This document shows, piece by piece, positions 1 to 8,102 of a DNA stretch of 64,000 nucleotides. Position 1 is the first letter of the stretch. Each line of letters opens with the position of its first letter. The DNA is taken from positions 5,016,001 to 5,080,000 of the forward strand of contig NZ_CP136520.1 in the NCBI RefSeq assembly GCF_032813545.1. The letters are read 5' to 3'. The translations under genes were made by a program, and so were the position numbers. Below the pieces are notes generated by a model, which searched no databases, was not told the DNA's origin, and saw only the letters and a program-made list of their open reading frames with translations. This DNA is from Nodosilinea sp. E11. GTDB taxonomy: Bacteria; Cyanobacteriota; Cyanobacteriia; Phormidesmidales; Phormidesmidaceae.

Positions 1-1091
1 GCCAAGAGTATAAAACAGCGGCCTATGTGGCTGGGGTGCTTTCCTCCTGCGGGCTGAGGGTGCAGGAGCTGGTGGGCAAAACAGGGGTGGTGGCGGAGTT
101 GCCGGGCGACCTTGACTCTAGAATCTTGGCCATTCGAGCCGATATGGACGGCCTGCCCATTGCTGAGCGGGTAGAGCTGCCCTTTGCCTCTACCCAGACC
201 GGCATTATGCATGCCTGTGGCCACGATGTGCACACCACCGTGGGGCTCGGGACGGCCATGGTGCTGGCGCAGCTCGGTGTGCCCATGCCGGGTACCACTC
301 GGTTTTTGTTTCAGCCCGCTGAAGAAACGGCCCAGGGTGCCCGCTGGATGATTGAAGACGGGGTGATGGCAGGGGTATCGGCAATTTTGGGACTGCATGC
401 CTACCCTTCTGTACCAGCGCGGGCGATTGGGGTGCGCTATGGAGCCCTCACCGCTGCCGCCGATGACTTAGAACTGGTGATTGTGGGCGAGTCGGGCCAC
501 GGAGCGCGCCCCCACGAGGCTATTGACGCGATTTGGATTGCGTCCCAAGTGATTACGACCTTGCAGCAGGCGATTAGCCGCACCCAAAACCCGCTGCACC
601 CGATTGTGCTGACCATTGGTCAAATTCAGGGCGGTCGTGCCCCCAACGTGATTGCCGACACGGTGAAATTGCTGGGCACAGTGCGATCGCTCCATCCCGA
701 CACCCGTAACCACCTGCCCCAGTGGATTGAGTCGATTGTTGCCGGGGTGTGCCAGCCCTACGGAGCCAAGTATGAAATTAACTATCGGCGGGGAGTGCCC
801 TCGGTGCTCAATGACCCCACCCTGACTGAGCTAACGGCTCGCTGTGTCAGCGAAGCGTTGGGTAACGAATACCTACAAATCATTCATGAGCCCTCCCTAG
901 GAGCCGAAGATTTTTCGCTCTACCTAGAGCATGCGCCGGGCACAATGTTTCGCTTGGGGGTAGGCTTTACCGATCGCCCCGTGAACTACCCCCTGCACCA
1001 CCCTAAATTTGAAGTCGATGAGTCTGCGATCGCCGCCGGGGTGCTCACCATGGCCTACGCCAGCTATCGCTACTGGCAGCTCCCCACTTGA
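1..1091 (+). CDS. M20 family metallo-amidohydrolase, 5'-truncated by window edge
   Basis: This is a zinc/manganese amidohydrolase of the M20D type (N-acyl amino acid, hippurate or IAA-conjugate hydrolases), expected to release an acyl group from an amino acid in the cytoplasm. Family motifs appear in order: RADMDGLPI, then MHACGHDVHT with the metal-binding Cys/His, FQPAEE with the catalytic Glu, GESGHGARPH at the dimerisation domain, and EPSLGAEDF near the end. The first GTG inside the window (27) is not the true start. The frame is open to the left edge and reads QEYKTAAYVAGVL, which belongs to the conserved N-terminal block of the family, so roughly the first 20-40 residues lie outside. It ends at TGA 1089-1091. 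The family is clear; the exact substrate is not. Confidence 0.93.
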   Translation, partial: QEYKTAAYVAGVLSSCGLRVQELVGKTGVVAELPGDLDSRILAIRADMDGLPIAERVELPFASTQTGIMHACGHDVHTTVGLGTAMVLAQLGVPMPGTTRFLFQPAEETAQGARWMIEDGVMAGVSAILGLHAYPSVPARAIGVRYGALTAAADDLELVIVGESGHGARPHEAIDAIWIASQVITTLQQAISRTQNPLHPIVLTIGQIQGGRAPNVIADTVKLLGTVRSLHPDTRNHLPQWIESIVAGVCQPYGAKYEINYRRGVPSVLNDPTLTELTARCVSEALGNEYLQIIHEPSLGAEDFSLYLEHAPGTMFRLGVGFTDRPVNYPLHHPKFEVDESAIAAGVLTMAYASYRYWQLPT

Positions 1092-1351
1092 CCAAGCTGA
1101 TTTTGACCGGCTCAACGGCTTGGGGTTCAAGGTTGGTGGTGCAAGATGCCAGGCTGGTCCTAAATCTGAAACCCTGAATCCTCACTTACCCGTCATCTTT
1201 GGCTTGACGGTCTACCAAACGGTAGTTGTTTAAGTGTGGAGGGGCAAGAGACTTAGCCTGCCCTGGGCCAGAACACCTCCACGGTTTCACCCCAGAGCCC
1301 AAAACTTCGATAGACTGATTGATTTGCGTGCTACCCCTGGAGGATTTTACG

Positions 1352-2701
1352 TTGTCAACGCCGATTCCCATTTACCTGGTCAATCAGACCGACCTTGCTA
1401 AAGACCACGCCGACAGCCAAGCCTGGGCGCAGTCTACTGGATTTAAGGCAGACCCCAGTACCGTTTGCCTGGTGCCTGGTTCCGAGGGTAGCATCGCCAA
1501 AGTTCTGGTTGGCAAACCCGACCCGGTCGATACCTGGACTCTGGGAAATCTGCCCAAAACTCTGCCACCCCAGACCTATGCTCTGGCCGACGATTGGCCT
1601 GCCGCTCTGGCCACTAAGCTCTGGCTGGGCTGGCAGTTGGGCCGCTATAGCTTCACCCCCTACAAGCGTCAGGCTGCGCCCCCCATGGCCGAGCTGGTGC
1701 CCCCCGCCGGGGCCGACGCCACCTACGTCACCGCGACGACAGCGGCTACTACCTTGGTGCGAAACCTAATCACCACCCCAGCGGGTGATATGGGGCCAGA
1801 GCAGCTACAGGCCGCAGCCCAGGGGCTATGCGATCGCCACTCCGCCAACCTCACCGCCCTCATCGGCGATGAGCTGATCAACCAAAACTATCCTCTGATT
1901 CACGCCGTGGGACGGGCCTATAGCCAAGCACCCCGCCTGCTCGACATCACCTGGGGTAACCCCGATGCTCCCAAAGTCACCCTAGTGGGCAAAGGCGTTT
2001 GCTTTGACACTGGCGGTCTCGACATTAAGCCTGCCGCCAGCATGAAGCTAATGAAAAAAGATATGGGCGGAGCCGCCAATGCTCTGGGCCTGGCCGAAAT
2101 GATTATGGCCCTACAGCTGCCGGTGCGGCTGCGCGTACTCATTGCCGCCGTCGAAAACAGCATTGCCAGTAACTCTCTGCACCCCCTAGACGTAGTGCCC
2201 TCCCGCCGAGGGCTCACGGTCGAAATCGGCAATACCGATGCCGAGGGTCGCCTGGTGCTAGCCGATGCTCTCTGGGAAGCCGTCTGCGAAGAGCCGGCCC
2301 CTGAGCTAGTGGTTGACTTTTCTACCCTCACCGGAGCGGCCCGCATTGCCCTCGGTACCGAGCTGCCCGCCTGCTTTAGCAACCAACCTGAGATGGCCAA
2401 CGCCCTGCTCACCTGCGGCCTGGCAGTCGATGACCCGCTGTGGCAATTGCCTCTGCATAAGCCCTACCGCTCTATGCTCGACAGCTCCGTGGCCGACCTT
2501 TCAAATATCTCTAACAACTCCTATGGGGGAGCGATTACCGCCGCGCTGTTTTTGCAAGAATTTACCCGTCCTGAGATTCCGTGGGTACACCTTGATCTGA
2601 TGGCCTGGAATATTCGGACCTTGCCCGGTCGTCCCGAAGGCGGCGAGGCAATGGGAATGAGGGCGGTGTTTGAGCTGATCCGTCAGACGATCGCGGCCTA
2701 G
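1352..2701 (+). CDS. pepA: Leucyl aminopeptidase (M17 family)
   Basis: A cytosolic di-metal aminopeptidase that trims N-terminal residues from peptides and is usually hexameric. The M17 signatures are present: GKGVCFDTGGLDIK with the first metal/catalytic Lys region, KKDMGGAA, and NTDAEGRLVLADAL carrying the Asp/Glu metal ligands and catalytic Arg. The frame stays open to a TTG at 1319. I prefer the TTG at 1352 because TGGAGG at 1338-1343 sits 8 bases upstream and the resulting STPIPIYLV is a sensible N-terminus. That gives about 449 residues, slightly short of the roughly 500 of many LAPs. It follows the M20 amidohydrolase by about 260 bases on the same strand, so both peptide-turnover enzymes may be read together. 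Confidence is high for the family and moderate for the start. Confidence 0.93.
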   Translation: MSTPIPIYLVNQTDLAKDHADSQAWAQSTGFKADPSTVCLVPGSEGSIAKVLVGKPDPVDTWTLGNLPKTLPPQTYALADDWPAALATKLWLGWQLGRYSFTPYKRQAAPPMAELVPPAGADATYVTATTAATTLVRNLITTPAGDMGPEQLQAAAQGLCDRHSANLTALIGDELINQNYPLIHAVGRAYSQAPRLLDITWGNPDAPKVTLVGKGVCFDTGGLDIKPAASMKLMKKDMGGAANALGLAEMIMALQLPVRLRVLIAAVENSIASNSLHPLDVVPSRRGLTVEIGNTDAEGRLVLADALWEAVCEEPAPELVVDFSTLTGAARIALGTELPACFSNQPEMANALLTCGLAVDDPLWQLPLHKPYRSMLDSSVADLSNISNNSYGGAITAALFLQEFTRPEIPWVHLDLMAWNIRTLPGRPEGGEAMGMRAVFELIRQTIAA

Positions 2702-2757
2702 ACAGTAAGTCGTTAAGCAGTGCCTGTTGCAGCCCAGGGGCTGAGCCGAGAGCGACC

Positions 2758-2979
2758 TTAAAACTCTAGTTTGTCGCGGTAGAGGCCTTTGACCAGGTTG
2801 TCGAGCTGCTCGTCGGGGCAGCAGTCGATGAGAATGTAGAAGGCCTCTAGCAACTTAGCGGCACTGTCGCCCATTAGCGGGCTGAGACCCCACACGTCTT
2901 GGACCCAGTCTTCGGGGTCGGTGGTGTCAAAAATCATGCGCTCAAGCAGTTGCTTGGCTTCGTCTTTAGAAATAGACAT
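2758..2979 (-). CDS. Small conserved-looking acidic protein, function unknown
   Basis: A 73-residue soluble protein with no membrane segment and many acidic residues. It starts MSISKDEAKQLLERMIF and contains a WVQDVWGLSPLMG segment followed by a helical stretch and an ILIDCCPDEQ segment. The predicted character is a compact all-alpha fold. The composition and GC-rich third positions look like real coding, and similar short proteins exist in cyanobacteria as far as I recall, but I cannot name a family. It is convergent with pepA, 56 bases from that gene's stop. No strong Shine-Dalgarno is visible before the ATG at 2979. Confidence 0.6.
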   Translation of the reverse strand: MSISKDEAKQLLERMIFDTTDPEDWVQDVWGLSPLMGDSAAKLLEAFYILIDCCPDEQLDNLVKGLYRDKLEF

Positions 2980-3070
2980 GGACGTTCTGGGAAATAACTG
3001 ACCTGGCCCATCTTATCGCGCAGGGTGGCTGTGGTGGGGTAGAGGGTGCGATCGCCCCGATGGATAGTAT

Positions 3071-3182
3071 AGCTATAGCCGAATGTCACTGAAATAAGCG
3101 TTTCGCGATCGCCGAAAGCCTTGATTTACTGTAGGGTGGGCACTGCCCACCAGCCTTAATTCAGTGCCATTCAGCTATAGCC
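3071..3182. repeat. 112-bp imperfect inverted-repeat element (MITE-like)
   Basis: The arms at 3071-3093 and 3160-3182 are reverse complements at 20 of 23 positions, with the shared core GAATGNCACTGAA. The interior holds two smaller palindromes, TTCGCGATCGCCGAA and GGTGGGCACTGCCCACC. No coding potential is evident. Its size and structure resemble miniature elements or REP-like hairpins. A transposase source was not found in the window. Confidence 0.6.
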
Positions 3183-3202
3183 AATCAGGTTAGGACAGCG
3201 CC

Positions 3203-3276
3203 GTCATTCCAGCGCAGGCGGGAATCCACTAGCCCGTAATTGCTCTCGAAGGGATTCCCGTTTCCACGGGAATGAC
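3203..3276. repeat. Palindromic dispersed repeat of the GTCATTCC...GGAATGAC type
   Basis: Two internally palindromic halves face each other. GTCATTCC at 3203 and GGGAATCC nearby are mirrored by GGGATTCCC and GGGAATGAC ending at 3276. This pattern is a widespread bacterial intergenic repeat recognisable by its flanking GTCATTCC. It lies 20 bp from the inverted-repeat element 3071-3182, so the gap upstream of the ParA-like gene is repeat-rich. Confidence 0.6.
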
Positions 3277-3616
3277 AGCCAGGGATCGTTGCAAGCAACT
3301 GGGTTCTGCGATCGCGCCACCTAACCCCCGCAGCAGTAGGCATTTCACTGGTTTGTTCAGCCAAGCTGTTTATAACCTCATAGTTTATGAAGCATCTTTG
3401 TAATAAAAATAAACCACTATTTTAGCTGCCCAGGCTGTTAGAAACCCAGATGATAGTTAACCCGGTATTTTGGGTGCATTGAAGAAATAGATTTGGCAAC
3501 CGTAACGCATCGGCAATACCCCCTTTTATAGATAAAGCTTTCATAAAATTAACTCAGAGTTTCCCGCTACAGATGATTTCTCCAGTACGACTAAAGTAAA
3601 GCCACACAAAACCCCC

Positions 3617-4957
3617 ATGAATTTAGAGCAAATCCTACAAGATCTACCCCTGGATGCGGCTGAAGTTGTTGTTGAAGGAAACTTCTCCAGGGCTTTTCTA
3701 AAAGCTTTGGGGTTTGGAGACCTGGAAATGGTGCCCGGCTTTAAAGTCGGCAAGCTAGCCGTTGACCATGCTGTTCGAAAGAACACTGAGAACGATATTT
3801 TCTTGCATACTCAAACAAAACCCTATCTTTACATGGAGGTAAAAGGGCGATCGGAGAATTTAGGGGATGAACACCATCCTGATTATCGCAAGGCTGCTTT
3901 ACAGCTAAAGCGTTACCTCCTAGATCCGTCCTCTGCATCGGTTCAGTGGGGTATTTTAACGAACTCGCTCCACGTTCAGCTATTCCGTAAGCACGGCAAA
4001 GTGGTCCATCCTGTAACCCCATGCCTGCCGCTAGGCAAAGATGTAAATCGTATCGCTAAAGAGATCAAGCAGCGCATTGAAACCCCTCAACGAGCGTTGA
4101 TGATAGCTGTTTATAACAACAAAGGTGGGGTAGGTAAAACCACAACAACATTGAATTTAGCGGCTACCCTTGCTTTGCTCAAAAAGCGCGTTTTGATTAT
4201 AGACTTTGATCCCAACCAAAGTGATTTAAGCGATGCGCTCAATTTGCAACCCCTTAAAGGGAGAATTTTAGATGTTCTTAAAAGTAAAGAATCTACTATT
4301 CGTGAAATCATCACAACCTATAAATTTGAGCACCCTAGGCTAAAACAGCCCTGGGGCTTTGATATTATTCTTGCAGATGAAGACTTAGTCACTGAATTGA
4401 GTGAAATTAAAGTCAAGCAGCAGGTTAAATTTAATGCTTTGCGAAGAGCTTTGGAATCAGTTCAAAATGATTATGATTATATCCTGATTGATGCACCTCC
4501 CAACTGGCGAATTTTTGCCCAAAAGGCTGTTTGTGCTGCCGATGTAGTACTGATTCCCGCTCGACATGACAATCTACATTCCTTGCAAAATGCAGGCACT
4601 GCAATCACGCAGTTCATCCCAGAAGCGCAGGCGAAACGACGGGAGGTTGGAGATTCTGGCCCGATCGCACTCCCTATTTTTATGAACAATGCCTTTCGCC
4701 CAACCGGTCCTGCCATTCAGCTAATGCATCAGGCAATTGCCACAATCATCAAAGAAACCAGGAAAAAAACTGGAGGCTTTGATCTAAAACCCTATTTTTA
4801 TCCCAAATCTCGAAAAGGCCATGAAAATCTCAAAATGATTTCCATTCCCTATATGGCCTACATTTCTAGAGCCGATTTTATGCATATGCCTGCTGCATTT
4901 GCCTTCAAACCTGCCCGTGAGCAGTACCTAAACCTTGTGAAGGAGTATTTTCTCTAA
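3617..4957 (+). CDS. HSDR_N-like nuclease domain fused to ParA/MinD-type ATPase
   Basis: A 446-residue two-domain protein. Residues about 1-150 resemble the N-terminal PD-(D/E)XK domain of type I restriction HsdR: a V-D50-H strand, then M-E74-V-K76 as the putative catalytic E-X-K, then LQLKRYLL and WGILTNSLHVQLF, which match the usual QLxRY...GVLTNG pattern. Residues about 160-446 are a deviant-Walker ParA ATPase with NNKGGVGKTTTTLN (168-181), LIIDFDPNQSDL and DYILIDAPP. The stop codon TAA shares its last A with the ATG of the next gene, so the two are co-translated. The gene is visibly more AT-rich than its neighbours, suggesting transfer. Possible roles are partition of a mobile element or an antiviral/genome-surveillance function. 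The domain calls rest on motifs; the function is inferred. Confidence 0.85.
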   Translation: MNLEQILQDLPLDAAEVVVEGNFSRAFLKALGFGDLEMVPGFKVGKLAVDHAVRKNTENDIFLHTQTKPYLYMEVKGRSENLGDEHHPDYRKAALQLKRYLLDPSSASVQWGILTNSLHVQLFRKHGKVVHPVTPCLPLGKDVNRIAKEIKQRIETPQRALMIAVYNNKGGVGKTTTTLNLAATLALLKKRVLIIDFDPNQSDLSDALNLQPLKGRILDVLKSKESTIREIITTYKFEHPRLKQPWGFDIILADEDLVTELSEIKVKQQVKFNALRRALESVQNDYDYILIDAPPNWRIFAQKAVCAADVVLIPARHDNLHSLQNAGTAITQFIPEAQAKRREVGDSGPIALPIFMNNAFRPTGPAIQLMHQAIATIIKETRKKTGGFDLKPYFYPKSRKGHENLKMISIPYMAYISRADFMHMPAAFAFKPAREQYLNLVKEYFL

Positions 4958-5634
4958 TGAGCCTTTCAGACGTTGGCAACCTAATGTGCCTACCCTTCGA
5001 TGAAATTGAGCCAGGCGAACCCACTGAGGTTCACGAATATTTGATTCAAGCGGCGGCCAATCAGCTTGGGCCTCAGGGCCGCAACTGGATTCCTCTAGTC
5101 GTCAAAGAAATTGCCCCCGACCAGTATCAGGTGATTGGCAATACCTTTATCTACGCCGTCGCGGCTGAGGCTGACTTAGCAGAAGTGTGGTGCATTATTG
5201 CCGACGATGCCCCTGAAACCGTAGCCATTACCCAGGCCTTAGCCCAGGAAACAGCCCCCAAAACCAATCTCTCCACCGCCAGCAGGAGCGAAATTTCGGC
5301 GGCCCTAGACTATTTGCTCAGCCAGCCTAGCAGCCCGCTCAAGGGGGTAAGCCATGCCTCGCTCGTGGCTCGGCTAGATGCGGCTCCCCGGCAGTATTGG
5401 AAAAATTTGCAACCCATCACCAAGCTGGGCTGTCGCATTACTGCTGGCAAGAAGCTCAAGGCCCTGGAGCAAATTTTCTACCTGACCCCAGAGCCCATGC
5501 CCGAGGTGATCACCGATCGCCAACTGTTAGAGTCGCTCAGTACTCAGCAGCTCAAGGCCATGGCGCAAAAACGCGACATCAAAGGGCTGTCAAAGCTGAA
5601 GAAAGCAGATTTAGTCAACCTGCTGGTGGCTTAA
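4957..5634 (+). CDS. ParB-like protein with C-terminal Rho_N/SAP-like domain
   Basis: A 225-residue partner of the upstream ATPase, starting on the last base of its stop codon. Residues about 23-85 fit a ParB/sulfiredoxin-fold core: EYLIQAA, then IPLVVKEIAPDQYQVIGN where ParB has PIVVR...YELIAGER, then AEVWCIIAD. The Arg-rich CTPase motif GERRxR of canonical ParB is replaced by GNTFIYA, so CTP hydrolysis may be absent. A middle region of about 85-180 has no recognised domain. The last 40 residues (LLESLSTQQLKAMAQKRD...LKKADLVNLL) look like a Rho_N or SAP helix-extension-helix motif, which binds nucleic acid. GC content is higher than in the upstream gene. No helix-turn-helix is evident, so it is not a standard ParB. 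Confidence 0.75.
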   Translation: MSLSDVGNLMCLPFDEIEPGEPTEVHEYLIQAAANQLGPQGRNWIPLVVKEIAPDQYQVIGNTFIYAVAAEADLAEVWCIIADDAPETVAITQALAQETAPKTNLSTASRSEISAALDYLLSQPSSPLKGVSHASLVARLDAAPRQYWKNLQPITKLGCRITAGKKLKALEQIFYLTPEPMPEVITDRQLLESLSTQQLKAMAQKRDIKGLSKLKKADLVNLLVA

Positions 5635-5655
5635 CCGGCGTTGAGAAACAACACT

Positions 5656-7338
5656 TTAGGGAGCTAGCTCACCTAAAATCTTGAATCGCATATGGTTAAC
5701 GGCCAGGTCACCCAGGCGGGCGACGGGGCTACCCTCCGGCAAAATCAGCTTCTCAAAAGAAATGTCTTTGCCCATTTCTACGTGCCACCAGGGCAAGCCC
5801 ATGAAGAACCGGGTGGGGTAGGGGCCGCCCTCCTGCACATCATCGGGGTTAGACTCCATGGGTACCCAGCCAAAGCCAGGAATATAAAACTCAATCCAGA
5901 CGTGGTTGAATTCGGGCTCTAAATAAATGCCGGTCTGGTCGGCCTGGGCGGGGCACTTATAGCGCCCCACGGTGCGGCAGGCAATGCCATTGAGACGCAT
6001 CAGGGCCAGCAGCAGCCCGACGTATTCGCCGCAGGAACCGCGCCCGCGCAGCAGCACCACGTCAGGGGTTTCAATAGCCGGGGTGACGGCGTAGGAGAGT
6101 TTGTCGTAGACGTAGTTGCGAATGCTGAGCACCTGGCGCAGCAGGTTGGTTTCACTGCCAACGCTATCGCGGGCGGCGGCCTGGATCAAGGCATTATCCA
6201 TAGCCAGGTCGTCGTCGTCGATCAGGTAGCGGGGGCCATACTCGGGGGGCAGGGGTGGAGCCGCTTCAACCTGACGGGGGGTGAGTTGGTATTTAATGCC
6301 ATAGACCTCGACGAGGGCTTTCCAGCCGAAGAGGTGACGCTGGTTGGGGTCGAGGTGATCGAACTTAAAGCTGGCCACCCGTTCGCCGCCCTGCTGTACT
6401 TCGTCAAAGGGTAGGCCCACTGACTCTACCGATTTCACCCGCTGGCGATCGGTACTGGTGGGAAAGGCAATGCGCCACTCGACATTTTCGAGGGGGGCGG
6501 CATCTTCGAGGGTGTCGATCTCTTCAACGTAGGTCATTTCGACCAGGTAGCCGGTGGAGCGGCAGTAGTTGGCCTCTTTGTACCAGCGATAGGTGAGGGG
6601 GTGAATCAGGGTGCGATCGCGAAAGGTGAGTTCGAAGGGCACCTCACTGTTGGGGTCGTCGCGCACGTAGGCCTCTTCGTTGGCGTAGGCCACCCAAAGG
6701 GTGCCGCTCTCGGGGGTGGTGTGGGGCGGCACCGCCAGCCCGGTTGGGGTGGCGAAGGGGGTGAGCATTTTGACGATTAGCTCACCAGTGGCGCGATCGA
6801 GACAGTAGACGGTTTGCTCGGTCTGGTCGCAGGCCCAGAGGTAGTCACCCCACACCGAGAGATTCTCGATGCCAATGCCGGGGGCCGAAAATTGGGTGAT
6901 GCGTTGACCAGAGTTGCGATCGCAGACATAGATACAGCCGCCTTTTTTGCAGCTGACGTAGAGGGTTTTTTCCCAAACGGCCACCCCATCAGCGGGGTAG
7001 GGCAGGGTCAGCACCGGCACCGGCTGAATATCGGCCAGAGAAGTGGTATAGACGGTGTGGTCGCAGCAAAACCACAGGTGATCTTGCCAGCAGGCAATGC
7101 CCGTCGCTCCATAAAAGGCTTCGGCCTGACGAGAATTGAGAATTTTGACCTGCTCGGTTTTAGGATCGAGGCGCAGCAGGTAGCCGCGAAAAGGATCTAC
7201 TGCCACCAGGCTGTCGCCGTCTAGGGCCAGACCATAGATGGCCTTGACCCCAATCGGCTGAATCAGGGGCACGGCTCCCGCCAGGGGCAGAGCCGAAGAC
7301 ATGGGCGAAAAAGATTCAGGCATAACCAGCGGGGCCAC
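5656..7338 (-). CDS. Transglutaminase-like cysteine protein with N-terminal beta-propeller-like region
   Basis: A 560-residue protein whose C-terminal part is a transglutaminase-like (papain-fold) domain. The triad is visible as Cys436 in RGSCGEY, His479 in EFNHVWIEF and an acidic/amide residue in VPMESNPDD. Residues about 30-230 contain repeated Leu/Val-rich strands such as SLVAVDPFRGYLLRLDP and KTLYVSCKKGGCIYVCD, typical of an NHL/SMP-30-like propeller that may bind ligand. No clear signal peptide is seen. It could be a protease or amidase rather than a cross-linking enzyme. It is convergent with the ParB-like gene, 21 bases apart. An alternative ATG six codons in is possible. Confidence 0.85.
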   Translation of the reverse strand: MAPLVMPESFSPMSSALPLAGAVPLIQPIGVKAIYGLALDGDSLVAVDPFRGYLLRLDPKTEQVKILNSRQAEAFYGATGIACWQDHLWFCCDHTVYTTSLADIQPVPVLTLPYPADGVAVWEKTLYVSCKKGGCIYVCDRNSGQRITQFSAPGIGIENLSVWGDYLWACDQTEQTVYCLDRATGELIVKMLTPFATPTGLAVPPHTTPESGTLWVAYANEEAYVRDDPNSEVPFELTFRDRTLIHPLTYRWYKEANYCRSTGYLVEMTYVEEIDTLEDAAPLENVEWRIAFPTSTDRQRVKSVESVGLPFDEVQQGGERVASFKFDHLDPNQRHLFGWKALVEVYGIKYQLTPRQVEAAPPLPPEYGPRYLIDDDDLAMDNALIQAAARDSVGSETNLLRQVLSIRNYVYDKLSYAVTPAIETPDVVLLRGRGSCGEYVGLLLALMRLNGIACRTVGRYKCPAQADQTGIYLEPEFNHVWIEFYIPGFGWVPMESNPDDVQEGGPYPTRFFMGLPWWHVEMGKDISFEKLILPEGSPVARLGDLAVNHMRFKILGELAP

Positions 7339-7517
7339 CCAGCGCGAAGATGATTAGCGGTGTAGCCCAAAGGCCCTACCGCTAAGGTCATATCCTAAAA
7401 GACTGGGGCGGTAAAAAGTGTAGTTTTCTTACCCCATTACCAGAAACCTAGAACTTTACGCGCCGGAGGGAGAGGTTAGGATCCCAAGTAGAGGACAAGG
7501 GCCTAGCCCTCTACTGT

Positions 7518-7691
7518 TCACAACTGGTCGCCCTCTTGACTGATCTGTCTTTCGACGGTGCTAATGGCGGCGTTGACGGCAGCCAAGTGGGCTTCGAGAG
7601 AATCGCGCCAGGATTTCATCATTTCTAGCTTGTAGCGCTGGTGTTGGCGGCGAGACTCGGCACTGGGAGGCATACAAAAGGGAAAAGACAT
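7518..7691 (-). CDS. Small coiled-coil protein, unknown function
   Basis: A short protein of about 57 residues read from the ATG at 7691. The longer frame to 7736 has an unlikely Pro-rich N-terminus. The body runs RRQHQRYKLEMMKSWRDSLE and then a heptad-like amphipathic helix ending VERQISQEGDQL. It looks like a single long helix able to form a coiled coil. No family is recognised. It is transcribed divergently from the alpha-amylase and upstream of the transglutaminase gene. Confidence 0.5.
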   Translation of the reverse strand: MSFPFCMPPSAESRRQHQRYKLEMMKSWRDSLEAHLAAVNAAISTVERQISQEGDQL

Positions 7692-8102
7692 GGGATTCCA
7701 GGGGTAAGGGATCGGATTAGGGGAACGGCACCACACACTCTTCTTGCAATTTAGCTCAACTCAACTCTGTTCGCCGCCCCGGGACGGCCCCCAGTAAAGC
7801 CCAGGCGATCGCCTAGAATGCGATCGGTTCGAACCGCTTCTCCGGCATTGTCCGGGGTGTTCCTACTGTAAACACGCTGTCTAGCCGGGGGGCAAATACC
7901 TGGCCCAGCACCAGCCGCCCGGCCCAGAACACTAGAATCAACCCTCAATGATCGCGATCGGCTCAGTGCTTTAGGGATGCACAGGGAGATAACGGGATGG
8001 CGGTGAGAGAGGTTATTTTTGTAGATCAGCCGTGCATGATAGCGATGGATAAGGTTACAGCTATTCCTAAAAATCGTTCACTTTTAGCCTCCGTTTAGAT
8101 CT
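7692..8102. other. Intergenic region upstream of the amylase gene
   Basis: About 410 bases with no supportable gene. It contains a perfect 12-bp palindrome CGGTTCGAACCG at 7825-7836, two HIP1-type GATCGC clusters, and an AT-richer leader at 8035-8100. The promoters of the amylase and the small minus-strand gene presumably lie here, but I cannot place convincing -35/-10 pairs. Confidence 0.5.

Noticed and set aside
7751-7948. 65-codon minus-strand frame in the amylase upstream region
   Set aside because: Arg/Gly/Pro-rich composition with no recognisable pattern, and it crosses the CGGTTCGAACCG palindrome.
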